From assembly GCA_900771425.1 (NCBI GenBank), contig CAAGNV010000034.1, forward strand, positions 1-10,864: a stretch of DNA of 10,864 nucleotides, in the 5' to 3' direction. Origin of the DNA: Bacteroidaceae bacterium (GTDB lineage Bacteria; Bacteroidota; Bacteroidia; Bacteroidales; Bacteroidaceae). This document shows positions 1 through 6,773 of this stretch, piece after piece (position 1 is the stretch's first letter; every line of letters starts with the position of its first letter). A program made the position numbers and the translations under genes. The notes below the pieces were generated by a model. The model was not told the origin of the DNA. It saw only the letters and a program-made list of their open reading frames with translations, and did not search any database.

Positions 1-327
1 CAGGAATGTTCGTATTGATGAATAACGAGACCGTTTCTGTGACGTTTTTCTCTGATTAACAGAGATGTAGCTTAACATAGAAGTCGCGTATAAATTATTA
101 ATTTTGAACACCCTACCTTCCAGGGCGCTCATTCTCGGCGGTCAGACGTTTCAGAACTTGCTAAACTTGTATATATTTATTGTAATTGTAACGGTGAATT
201 TATAGTGCCATATATATATTAAAGGTGTAAGACGTTCATGATGACAACGACAGCCATAAAGAATTCACACGAGAAACGGTCACCCCATCCCTTACGTTTT
301 CCGCTACATTTTGCGCCGAAAAAACGA
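1..327. other. No convincing gene; AT-rich left flank
   Basis: I see no recognisable protein or RNA gene here. The first 59 bases are open in frame 3 (+) and end at a TAA at 57-59, giving a tail that reads GMFVLMNNETVSVTFFSD. This could be the C-terminus of a gene beginning outside the window, but 18 residues are too few to judge. A perfect 6-bp hairpin (49-54 with 60-65) overlaps that stop and may be a weak terminator. A 32-codon open frame starts at ATG 238 and ends at TAA 334-336; its product is basic and has no recognisable motif, so I do not call it a gene. Confidence 0.3.
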
Positions 328-341
328 TTGACTTAAATCAA
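328..341. promoter_or_regulatory. FNR/CRP-like palindrome upstream of a -7 box
   Basis: The sequence TTGACTTAAATCAA matches the FNR consensus TTGAT-N4-ATCAA at 9 of 10 informative bases. Its centre (334.5) lies about 39-40 bp upstream of the start point predicted from the -7 box at 360-367, close to the class II activator position. That promoter has no TTG at the expected -33 position, as is common when an activator replaces it. Which CRP/FNR-family protein would bind is unknown. The match is visible; the function is inferred. Confidence 0.35.
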
Positions 342-359
342 CGGATATTACAAAAATCC

Positions 360-367
360 TATTTTTG
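360..367 (+). promoter_or_regulatory. Bacteroidetes-type -7 element (TATTTTTG)
   Basis: TATTTTTG fits the Bacteroidetes sigma-ABfr -7 consensus TAnnTTTG. It lies in a small perfect inverted repeat (351-357 with 361-367). Predicted transcription start is near 374. There is no good -33 element, but an FNR-like palindrome occupies that region. The transcript would run into the repeat hairpin at 479-553. Confidence 0.35.
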
Positions 368-478
368 CATGTCCCCGGAGGGCTCCGTTTTTACATAAAA
401 AGGCGTGAAGAAACGGGTGAAAATCGAAAATCGCAAGCGTCTGATTATCATTACACTTAGATGTAGGCAAAAATGCAG

Positions 479-553
479 CCAAATCTTCGGGGCTGAAGAA
501 CCAAATCTTCGGGCAATAAGATTTGGTTCTTATGGCGATAAGATTTGGTTCTT
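479..553. repeat. Paired direct and inverted repeats with 22-bp spacing
   Basis: CCAAATCTTCGGG occurs at 479-491 and again at 501-513, 22 bp apart. AAGATTTGGTTCTT occurs at 518-531 and 540-553, again 22 bp apart, and it is the exact reverse complement of the 14-mer at 496-509. The whole can fold into a two-part stem: 496-509 with 518-531 (8-nt loop), continued by 479-487 with 540-548 across an internal loop. It may be a REP-like element or an RNA structural domain. Confidence 0.75.
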
Positions 554-615
554 CCGACCCGAAGATATAGGTGCGTTTTTACGAACATGTATTTACGATA
601 ACTGAAATCTAAAAA

Positions 616-645
616 AAGTCCTATCGACGGACTTGCATCTTTTTT
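616..645. terminator. Hairpin with A/T runs, possible bidirectional terminator
   Basis: A perfect 6-bp stem (AAGTCC 616-621 with GGACTT 629-634) has a 7-nt loop. A T6-type run follows on + after five spacer bases, and an A-run directly precedes it, so on the minus strand the T-run would be immediate. It sits between the repeat hairpin and the promoter of the radical SAM gene and probably separates those units. The stem is short, so efficiency is uncertain. Confidence 0.4.
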
Positions 646-680
646 CGCATATACATACCGGTTATTTCAGATTTATTCGG

Positions 681-688
681 TATCTTTG
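681..688 (+). promoter_or_regulatory. -7 element (TATCTTTG) for the radical SAM gene
   Basis: TATCTTTG is a perfect TAnnTTTG match 86 bp before ATG 774. No clear TTG lies 20 bp upstream. Its position excludes the longer in-frame start at ATG 633, which would lie upstream of the transcript. An 8-bp perfect inverted repeat (688-695 with 744-751) brackets the leader and could form a 5'-UTR structure. Confidence 0.5.
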
Positions 689-773
689 CAGTCGGAAGGA
701 GGGGGCAGAGGCATCGGCAACGGACAACCGCCGTACTGACTCCCCGACTGCAAGACAAACCAAAAGGCGAACG

Positions 774-1661
774 ATGCAATACAACGATTTCGGAACATGG
801 CTCTACAGCCAACTCGGGCAGAAGGTGCAGAAGATATCCATCAACGCCGGGTTCACCTGTCCCAACCGCGACGGCACGGTGGGCACAGGCGGATGCACCT
901 ACTGCAACAACCAGACATTCAACCCCGAGTACTGCCGTACCGACAAGTCTATCACACAGCAACTGACTGAGGGCAAGGACTTTTTCCGCAAGAAATACCC
1001 GGCAATGAAATACCTCGCATACTTTCAGGCATACACCAACACCTACGGCAGCCTGGATTCGCTCATGGCCAAATACGAGGAAGCACTGGCAGTGGAAGAC
1101 GTGGTGGGACTGGTCATCGGCACACGCCCCGACTGCATGCCCGAGCCACTGCTCGACTACCTGCAGGAGTTGCACGACAGTGGGGTGTTTATCCTCGTAG
1201 AGTATGGTATCGAGAGTTGCAACGACCTGACGCTCCGACGGATAAACCGAGGGCACGACCATCGTTGCACGTGCGACGCAGTACGCCGGACAGCAGCACG
1301 GGGCATCCCCGTAGGCGGACACATCATACTCGGGCTGCCGGGCGAGACAGCAGACGACATGCTCGCCACAGCACGCCGACTGTCCGAACTGCCCATCACC
1401 ATACTCAAGCTCCACCAGCTGCAACTCATCAAGGGCACACGCATGGCACAGGAATTCATCGACCACCCCGACGACTTCATTCGGCTGACAGCCGACGAAT
1501 ACGTCGGACTCGTCTGCCGGTTCATCGTCAACAGCCGCCCCGACATGGTATTCGAGCGCTTCGTCAGCCAGTCGCCGCCGCAACTGCTCGCACAGCCAGG
1601 GTGGGGGCTGAAGAACTACGAATTCGTAGAGAAAGTAAAAAAATACGTGTTGGAACGTTAG
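774..1661 (+). CDS. Radical SAM protein, YhcC/TIGR01212 family
   Basis: This 295-residue protein belongs to the radical SAM superfamily; the YhcC (TIGR01212) subgroup has no settled reaction as far as I know. The [4Fe-4S]-binding cysteines are C29, C41 and C44, in the motif TCPNRDGTVGTGGCTYC. This C-X11-C-X2-C spacing is typical of the subgroup and unlike the classic CX3CX2C. Other family-like signatures are the AYFQAYTNTY segment, IGTRPDC, EYGIES, and ILGLPGET, with a C-terminal extension ending LKNYEFVEKVKKYV. I chose ATG 774 because the family begins with a YNxFGxWL-like segment right after the start and because the promoter box lies at 681-688. It is probably a cytoplasmic, single-gene unit; a separate promoter lies before the next gene. 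Codons ending in T are rare, as in the following Tat genes. Confidence 0.9.
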   Translation: MQYNDFGTWLYSQLGQKVQKISINAGFTCPNRDGTVGTGGCTYCNNQTFNPEYCRTDKSITQQLTEGKDFFRKKYPAMKYLAYFQAYTNTYGSLDSLMAKYEEALAVEDVVGLVIGTRPDCMPEPLLDYLQELHDSGVFILVEYGIESCNDLTLRRINRGHDHRCTCDAVRRTAARGIPVGGHIILGLPGETADDMLATARRLSELPITILKLHQLQLIKGTRMAQEFIDHPDDFIRLTADEYVGLVCRFIVNSRPDMVFERFVSQSPPQLLAQPGWGLKNYEFVEKVKKYVLER

Positions 1662-1732
1662 ACTATTAAGGCATACAGACATTTTTACCACACTTTTTCA
1701 CATAAAAGCAGCAGCAAACAAAAAAAATTACC

Positions 1733-1740
1733 TATCTTTG
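1733..1740 (+). promoter_or_regulatory. -7 element (TATCTTTG) for the Tat operon
   Basis: TATCTTTG is a perfect TAnnTTTG match 74 bp before the reductase start at 1815, with a predicted start near 1747. No convincing TTG is seen at -33. The leader contains a perfect 7-bp inverted repeat (GTCATTG 1752-1758 with CAATGAC 1772-1778). Confidence 0.5.
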
Positions 1741-1814
1741 CAAGCAAACAAGTCATTGACAGAAACAAAGCCAATGACATACGAACCCAGTCAAATCAAA
1801 AAAATCCACATAAC

Positions 1815-3194
1815 ATGAGCGACATCACACGCAGAGAATTCCTAAAACGAATGGGAGCAGGCGCAGCAGCAATAGGGTCTGCAGCACTCATAGGATGCCA
1901 GTCCAATCAGGCACAACAAACAGACGAGGAAGGACCATTAGGCGACATTCCGACCGACAAGATGACATACAGGACCAACCACAACTCAGGCGACAAAGTA
2001 TCAATACTGGGATACGGATGCATGCGATGGCCAACCAAGCCAAAGGCCGACGGCGAAGGCGAAGAACTCGACCAGGAGCAAATCAACCGATTGGTTGACA
2101 AAGCAATAGAGCACGGAGTAAACTACTTCGACACGGCACCAGTATATTGCCAGGGACAGTCAGAGACCGCCACCGGCATCGCACTCAGCCGGCACAAACG
2201 CGACGAATACCTCATCGCGACAAAACTGTCGAACTTCTCGCCCGACGCACAGACGTTCGAAGGAGCAAAGCGCATGTACCAGAACTCGCTCAAGAACCTA
2301 CAGACCGACCACATCGACTACCTCCTACTGCACGCCATCGGAGGAAACATGGACGACTTCAACCGACGGTTCATCGACAACGGAATACTCGACTACCTCA
2401 TCACAGAAAAACAACAAGGACACATCCGCAACCTCGGATTCTCATTCCACGGACAGCAGGAAGTATTCGACAAAGTGATGCAGATGCACGACGAAGGAAA
2501 ATACCACTGGGACTTCGTACAGATACAGATGAACTACCTCGACTGGCTACATGCCGGAGTACAGTCAAAATACCTCTACGACGAACTCACCAAGCGCAAC
2601 ATACCAGTCGTCATCATGGAACCACTGCTCGGCGGACGACTCGCAAAAGTCAACGACCACATACTGCACGAGATGAAGACACGCGAACCAGAACGCACCG
2701 CTGCATCATGGGCATTCCGATTCTGCGGCACACGGCCAAACGTACTGACGGCACTCAGCGGAATGACATACATGGAACACCTCGAAGACAACCTACGGTC
2801 GTTCTGTCCGCTCAAGCCACTCACCGACGAAGAACTCACGTTCATCGAGCAAATGGCAGTCGAAATACTCAACTACCCGACCATACCATGCACCGCATGC
2901 CAATACTGCATGCCATGCCCTTACGGACTCGACATACCAGGCATATTCAGCCACTACAACAAATGCATCAACGAAGGAACCATGCCGACAACATCACAGT
3001 CGCCTGAATACCAGAAACTGCGAAAGGCATTCCTCATAGGATACGACCGCTCAGTGCCACGACTCCGACAAGCCGACCACTGCATCGGATGCAGACAATG
3101 CACCGAACACTGTCCACAGCGAATCGACATACCCGCACAGATGGAACGCATCGACCAATTCGTCGAGACACTGAAACAAGGAAAAGAATTCTAA
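1815..3194 (+). CDS. Tat-exported aldo/keto reductase with two 4Fe-4S sites
   Basis: The 459-residue product starts with a textbook twin-arginine signal (TRREFLKRM, R6-R7) followed by a hydrophobic stretch and a lipobox-like LIGC with C28. It is therefore probably exported folded and lipid-anchored on the periplasmic side. Residues about 50-330 form an aldo/keto reductase barrel in which the catalytic tetrad is visible: D106 and Y111 (YFDTAPVY), K137 (IATK) and H173 (LLLH). The C-terminus carries two clusters of cysteines: C359, C362, C365, C368 (CTACQYCMPCP) and C423, C426, C429, C433 (CIGCRQCTEHCP), each suited to a 4Fe-4S cluster. Cofactor-bearing proteins need Tat, and tatA-tatC lie directly downstream, so this is likely a native Tat substrate. 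Its substrate and redox partner are unknown. The start is fixed by the Tat motif. Confidence 0.9.
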   Translation: MSDITRREFLKRMGAGAAAIGSAALIGCQSNQAQQTDEEGPLGDIPTDKMTYRTNHNSGDKVSILGYGCMRWPTKPKADGEGEELDQEQINRLVDKAIEHGVNYFDTAPVYCQGQSETATGIALSRHKRDEYLIATKLSNFSPDAQTFEGAKRMYQNSLKNLQTDHIDYLLLHAIGGNMDDFNRRFIDNGILDYLITEKQQGHIRNLGFSFHGQQEVFDKVMQMHDEGKYHWDFVQIQMNYLDWLHAGVQSKYLYDELTKRNIPVVIMEPLLGGRLAKVNDHILHEMKTREPERTAASWAFRFCGTRPNVLTALSGMTYMEHLEDNLRSFCPLKPLTDEELTFIEQMAVEILNYPTIPCTACQYCMPCPYGLDIPGIFSHYNKCINEGTMPTTSQSPEYQKLRKAFLIGYDRSVPRLRQADHCIGCRQCTEHCPQRIDIPAQMERIDQFVETLKQGKEF

Positions 3195-3209
3195 ACAAGC
3201 AAACAAAAA

Positions 3210-3250
3210 CCGACAGGCACAGCACGACAACGTCGCAACGAGCCTGTCGG
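3210..3250. other. Intergenic hairpin between reductase and tatA
   Basis: A perfect 9-bp stem (CCGACAGGC 3210-3218 with GCCTGTCGG 3242-3250) encloses 23 nt, which themselves can pair weakly (CGA/TCG). No T-run follows on +, so it does not look like a full terminator there; on the minus strand it is followed by a T-rich stretch. It may attenuate transcription, or stabilise the upstream mRNA and so set reductase versus TatA levels. Confidence 0.5.
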
Positions 3251-3284
3251 CAACAATAACCACAAAAACAAAAAAAGACAATAC

Positions 3285-3485
3285 ATGATGACCCCATTAT
3301 TCCTCGGCGGACTCAGAATCACCGAAATCATCGTCATAGCACTCGTCGTACTGCTGCTCTTCGGAGGAAAGAAAATACCAGAACTCATGAAAGGCATAGG
3401 CAAAGGAGTACGCTCGTTCAAAGACGGACTCAACGGCAAAGACGAAGACCCCAACGAGAACAGTCAACAAGAAAACAAAGAGTAA
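3285..3485 (+). CDS. tatA: Sec-independent protein translocase TatA
   Basis: This 66-residue protein has the TatA layout: a short N-terminus, one membrane helix (about residues 13-26, EIIVIALVVLLLFGG), the hinge FGGKKIPE, an amphipathic helix (ELMKGIGKGVRSFKDG), and an acidic, disordered tail. TatA oligomers form the protein-conducting pathway that TatC recruits for folded substrates. Tandem ATGs at 3285 and 3288 leave the exact start uncertain by one residue. It lies 90 bp after the reductase gene and 16 bp before tatC, so one operon is likely. No separate tatB is present here; a bifunctional TatA, as in minimal TatAC systems, is a reasonable inference. Only one of its 66 sense codons ends in T. 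Confidence 0.95.
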   Translation: MMTPLFLGGLRITEIIVIALVVLLLFGGKKIPELMKGIGKGVRSFKDGLNGKDEDPNENSQQENKE

Positions 3486-3501
3486 CCCACCAGAGAGCAC
3501 C

Positions 3502-4317
3502 ATGACCTTCTGGGACCATCTCGACGAACTGCGGTCAGTAATCATCAGGTTACTGGTCGTTAGTTTTATAGCCTTTACCATAGCATTCGCGCTCAAGGAC
3601 CAGCTCTTCTACATCATACTGGCACCACTGCACCCAGGATTCATCACATACCAGTGGCTCGACACACTGCTCGCAGCATCGCCGCTGCCACAACTATCCG
3701 ACGCCATCGCCCAACAACCGGCAGACGCAACAGACGCATCAGCCATCACGCCAATAACACTGATAAGCACCGAACTCTCACAACAATTCCTCATACACGT
3801 CGAGGCAGCAGCCATCATGGCAATCCTCGCCATATCACCATACATCATATACGAATTGTTCAGGTACATATCACCCGCACTCTACGCAAAAGAACGCCGA
3901 TACACCCTATGGATAGTACTCGGCAGCTACATCATGTTCATCATCGGAATACTATTCAGCTACCTCATCATATTCCCCTTCACATTCCGATTCCTCGCAA
4001 CATACCAAGTAGATCCATCAGTCACAAACACCATAACCCTCGAATCATACATAAACACCCTCGCAACCCTCACGCTCGTCATGGGCATAATATTCCAAAT
4101 GCCAATGCTCAGCTGGTTACTCGGCCGATTCGGACTGCTCACACGACAACTCATGCGCCGATACCGACGACACATGATAGTAGCCATACTCATCCTCGCA
4201 GCAGTAATCACACCTACAGGCGACATCTTCACACTCCTCGTAGTCGCACTTCCAATGTACCTCCTCTACGAGATCAGCATAATACTGGTACCAAGTTGTG
4301 CGAAAGGAGAAAAGTAA
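3502..4317 (+). CDS. tatC: Sec-independent protein translocase TatC
   Basis: TatC (271 residues) is the membrane receptor for twin-arginine signals. The start MTFWDHLDELR is canonical. Residues matching the E. coli signal-binding glutamates E15 and E103 are visible as E9 (HLDELR) and E131 (PALYAKERR). The position matching E. coli E170 (FEVP) is Q199 here (FQMP). About six membrane helices are apparent. The first periplasmic loop (about residues 50-95) is longer than in E. coli and rich in Ala, Pro, Asp and Gln. The C-terminus is short and basic (CAKGEK). It closes the reductase-tatA-tatC operon, and its end converges on the feoAB operon from the other strand. Confidence 0.95.
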   Translation: MTFWDHLDELRSVIIRLLVVSFIAFTIAFALKDQLFYIILAPLHPGFITYQWLDTLLAASPLPQLSDAIAQQPADATDASAITPITLISTELSQQFLIHVEAAAIMAILAISPYIIYELFRYISPALYAKERRYTLWIVLGSYIMFIIGILFSYLIIFPFTFRFLATYQVDPSVTNTITLESYINTLATLTLVMGIIFQMPMLSWLLGRFGLLTRQLMRRYRRHMIVAILILAAVITPTGDIFTLLVVALPMYLLYEISIILVPSCAKGEK

Positions 4318-4421
4318 GTCCAATACAAGTAGTCGCATGAGGAGCCACTGCCTGACTTGTCAGTGCGTCGGCAATATATGACAAACAAGATGATGGCTAC
4401 TGCCGTTACAATGATTATGAG
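4266..4421 (-). pseudogene. Possible detached C-terminal helix and Cys tail of FeoB
   Basis: Directly after the FeoB TAA (4422-4424), the same frame stays open for 51 codons to TAG 4266-4268. It begins LIIIVTAVAIILFVIYCRRT, a membrane-helix-like stretch followed by a basic turn and a Gly/Ser segment with a Cys. E. coli FeoB likewise ends with a last hydrophobic helix, a basic turn and a Cys-containing tail. No ATG, GTG or TTG lies at the head of this frame, so independent translation is unlikely. It could be a nonsense-truncated end of FeoB, a readthrough extension, or chance. The last third overlaps tatC antisense. Confidence 0.3.
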
Positions 4422-6761
4422 TTATTGGAAGATGATTTGTCCTATCTGGAAGATGAGTGTGGAGACAATCCATGCAAGCAACGTGGTGTAGATGGCTGTG
4501 AAGATGGTCCAGTGCCATTTGCCTGATTCGTGGCGTATTGTGATACACGTGACAATGCACGGCATGTAGAGAAGTATGAAGACGAGGAACGAAATGGCAG
4601 AGAGAGGGGTGAGTCCTGTGAGGGTGTCGCCACCATAGAGTATGCTCATGGAGGATGCTACAATCTCCTTTGCTCCGACTCCAGTGAGGATACTGACCCC
4701 TTCCTTCCATGTGAGTCCGCAGGAACGGATGGATGGTTCGATAAACTGGCCTATCTGTCCGATATAGCTCTGTTCCATCTGCTGGATGGGGGTGAATCCG
4801 TCGTGGTGTGGGAAATAGCTGAGTGCCCAGACGATGATACTGGAGGCAAGGATAGTCGTACCCATCTTGCGTAGATACTGAAAACCTTTATCCCATGTGT
4901 GGCGTACGACTGACCGGACTGACGGAAGCCTATAGGGCGGTAGTTCCATGATGAAAGGGGTTGACTCTCCTCTGATAATGAACCGACTGAAGAATTTTGC
5001 CATGAATATGCTCATGACGATGCCGATGAAGTAGAGGGCAGAGAGCATGAGTGCCTGATGGTGTGGGAAGAATGCGTTGATAACGATGATATAGACGGGC
5101 AGACGTGCGGAGCATGACATGAGTGGGATTATCAACATAGTGATGAGCCGTGATTTGCGATCCTCGATGGTGCGTGTTGCCATTATGGCTGGTATGCTGC
5201 AGCCGAACCCCATCATCATAGGAATGAACGATTTGCCATGAAGCCCCATCCGTTGCATGATACGATCCATAATGAACGCAACTCTTGCCATATAGCCACA
5301 GTCTTCCATCCACGATATAAAGGCATAGAGAATGAGTATGTTTGGAAGGAAGATGATGACGCCACCGACTCCGGTAATGATTCCATCGACAATGAGGTCT
5401 TTCAACGTACCGTCGTACATGATCTGACTGACGGTAATGCCAAGCCATTCTACGCCGGCATCTATCCAGTCCATAGGGTATTGTCCGATTGCAAATGTGC
5501 AATAAAACATGAAGTACATGAACAGAAGGAATATGACGTGACTGCACCAGCGGTTTGTCACGATTGCATCAATTCGCTTGGTAAGTACACGGTTCGGAGT
5601 CCTGTGGTTTTTCCGAACGAGACATTCCCTGAGTACTCCCTGCACGAATCCGTACTTGGCATCAGTGATGGCGTTCTCGGATTCTTTCTCGTATTCCTTC
5701 TGAATGGTGCGCAGACACAGGTTGCGGACATGGAGTATTTCGTCAGCGTTTGGCAACTGGCGGATAATGACCTCGACCTGACGGTCGTTTTCGAGGAGTT
5801 TGATGGCAAGGAATCGTCCGGAGTAGTTGTAATGAGGCTCCGGGTTCTTGCGAATTGACTGTTCCACTGTAGCAATGGTTTCCTCTATAATCTTGCCGTG
5901 GTTGATGTGGATACGGCGGAAGACAGTCTGCCGTCCTTCGTAAATATCGACGATGTTGTGGAGCAGCGTTTCCACGCCTTCGCCGGTGCGTCCTACTGTC
6001 GGTATGACCGGAATTCCGAGCAACTTGCCTAACTGTGTGATGTCGATTTCGTTGTGCGTCTCACGGAATTCGTCGTACATGTTGAGTGCCATGACCATCG
6101 GCACGTCCATGTCGATGAGCTGTGCCGTGAGGTAGAGATTGCGTTCGAGGTTACAAGCATCGACTACGTTGATGATGACGTCAGGTGACTGTCCGATGAT
6201 GTATTTGCGGACGTACAGTTCCTCGGGTGTATATGCCGTCAGAGAATAGGTGCCTGGGAGGTCGATGATGTTGAAATGGTATCCTTCGAAGTCGAGTTCT
6301 CCCTTCTTTGCATCAACTGTCACCCCTGAATAGTTACCGACATGCTCGTGGGCATGACCTGATATATTGAAGAGTGATGTCTTACCGCAGTTGGGATTGC
6401 CGACAAACGCTACATTAATCGTCTTGCTCTTCTTCTCGGCAATGCAGCGGAGCAGGCGTGAGGAATCTTTGGAATAAAGTATTTCCGAATTGCCGATATA
6501 TTCGGAAGGGTTGTTCTTGTACCATTCCTCGGCTTCTTCCTTGCTGACGATTTCCACGAGGTCGGCCTCCGCGCGACGAAGACTGACCTCATAGTCCATA
6601 AGTTTGTATTTTACCGGGTCATTGAGCGGGGCGTTGAGCACGGATTCCACGAGGATTCCCTTGATGAACCCCATCTCCACGATACGCTTACGGAATCCAC
6701 CATGACCATTGACTTTTACGATGACACCGCACTGACCTGTATTTAATTCGGATAGTTTCAT
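4422..6761 (-). CDS. feoB: FeoA-FeoB fusion ferrous iron transporter
   Basis: The 779-residue protein imports Fe(II) across the inner membrane. Residues 1-75 form a FeoA (SH3-like) domain (LSELNTGQCGVIVKV...), fused to FeoB as is common in Bacteroidetes. The G-protein domain shows G1 GNPNCGKT (121-128), G3 DLPG (167-170), G4 NMYD (227-230) and a G5-like region near 254-262. The membrane part carries the Gate 1 motifs GFGCSIPAIMATRT and MSCSARLPVY and the Gate 2 motif GVGAKEIVASS. The gene begins 12 bp after the porin gene stop, so the two are almost certainly co-transcribed from the promoter at 8355-8385. The frame ends at IFQIGQIIFQ, apparently before the final helix seen in other FeoB proteins; the same frame continues with a hydrophobic segment after the stop. 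Confidence 0.95.
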   Translation of the reverse strand: MKLSELNTGQCGVIVKVNGHGGFRKRIVEMGFIKGILVESVLNAPLNDPVKYKLMDYEVSLRRAEADLVEIVSKEEAEEWYKNNPSEYIGNSEILYSKDSSRLLRCIAEKKSKTINVAFVGNPNCGKTSLFNISGHAHEHVGNYSGVTVDAKKGELDFEGYHFNIIDLPGTYSLTAYTPEELYVRKYIIGQSPDVIINVVDACNLERNLYLTAQLIDMDVPMVMALNMYDEFRETHNEIDITQLGKLLGIPVIPTVGRTGEGVETLLHNIVDIYEGRQTVFRRIHINHGKIIEETIATVEQSIRKNPEPHYNYSGRFLAIKLLENDRQVEVIIRQLPNADEILHVRNLCLRTIQKEYEKESENAITDAKYGFVQGVLRECLVRKNHRTPNRVLTKRIDAIVTNRWCSHVIFLLFMYFMFYCTFAIGQYPMDWIDAGVEWLGITVSQIMYDGTLKDLIVDGIITGVGGVIIFLPNILILYAFISWMEDCGYMARVAFIMDRIMQRMGLHGKSFIPMMMGFGCSIPAIMATRTIEDRKSRLITMLIIPLMSCSARLPVYIIVINAFFPHHQALMLSALYFIGIVMSIFMAKFFSRFIIRGESTPFIMELPPYRLPSVRSVVRHTWDKGFQYLRKMGTTILASSIIVWALSYFPHHDGFTPIQQMEQSYIGQIGQFIEPSIRSCGLTWKEGVSILTGVGAKEIVASSMSILYGGDTLTGLTPLSAISFLVFILLYMPCIVTCITIRHESGKWHWTIFTAIYTTLLAWIVSTLIFQIGQIIFQ

Positions 6762-6773
6762 GCCCTTACTGTA

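Larger units (their letters stand above)
374..645 (+). ncRNA. Candidate structured small RNA (or small-ORF transcript)
   Basis: This is a proposed transcription unit, not a recognised RNA family. It would start near 374 from the TATTTTTG box, contain a long hairpin made from repeated 14-mers (479-553), and end at a hairpin followed by a T-run (616-645). A GTG-initiated frame at 405-605 (66 codons) overlaps it, but the second half of that frame simply translates the repeats, so coding is doubtful. The alternative is an intergenic REP-like repeat with no RNA product. No similar RNA is known to me. Confidence 0.25.

Noticed and set aside
105..150. tRNA-like fragment around CCCTACCTTCCAGGG
   Set aside because: There is no acceptor stem, D arm or GTTCGA T-loop; only a 4-bp stem with a 7-nt loop is present.
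479..553. CRISPR-like array
   Set aside because: There are only two copies in each orientation, with 9-bp gaps, no uniform spacers and no cas genes.
405..605. 66-codon GTG-initiated frame as a protein gene
   Set aside because: Half of it is the translation of the repeat hairpin, it has no known motif, and the start is non-ATG without a ribosome-binding site; an RNA or repeat explains it better.
633..773. Upstream in-frame ATG for the radical SAM gene
   Set aside because: The -7 box at 681-688 lies downstream of it, and the family start matches ATG 774.
621..1691. 356-codon open frame on the minus strand
   Set aside because: It is antisense to the well-supported radical SAM gene; its product is composed of Val/Cys/Leu-rich shadow sequence with no motif.
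2147..3007. 286-codon open frame on + within the reductase gene
   Set aside because: It is a shifted frame of the reductase; its Arg/Thr/His-rich product is what a T-poor, A/C-rich coding strand gives in the +1 or +2 frame.
4325..4380. Terminator between the convergent tatC and feoB genes
   Set aside because: Only short broken stems (TGAC/GTCA, CAC/GTG) are found, with no T-run on either strand.
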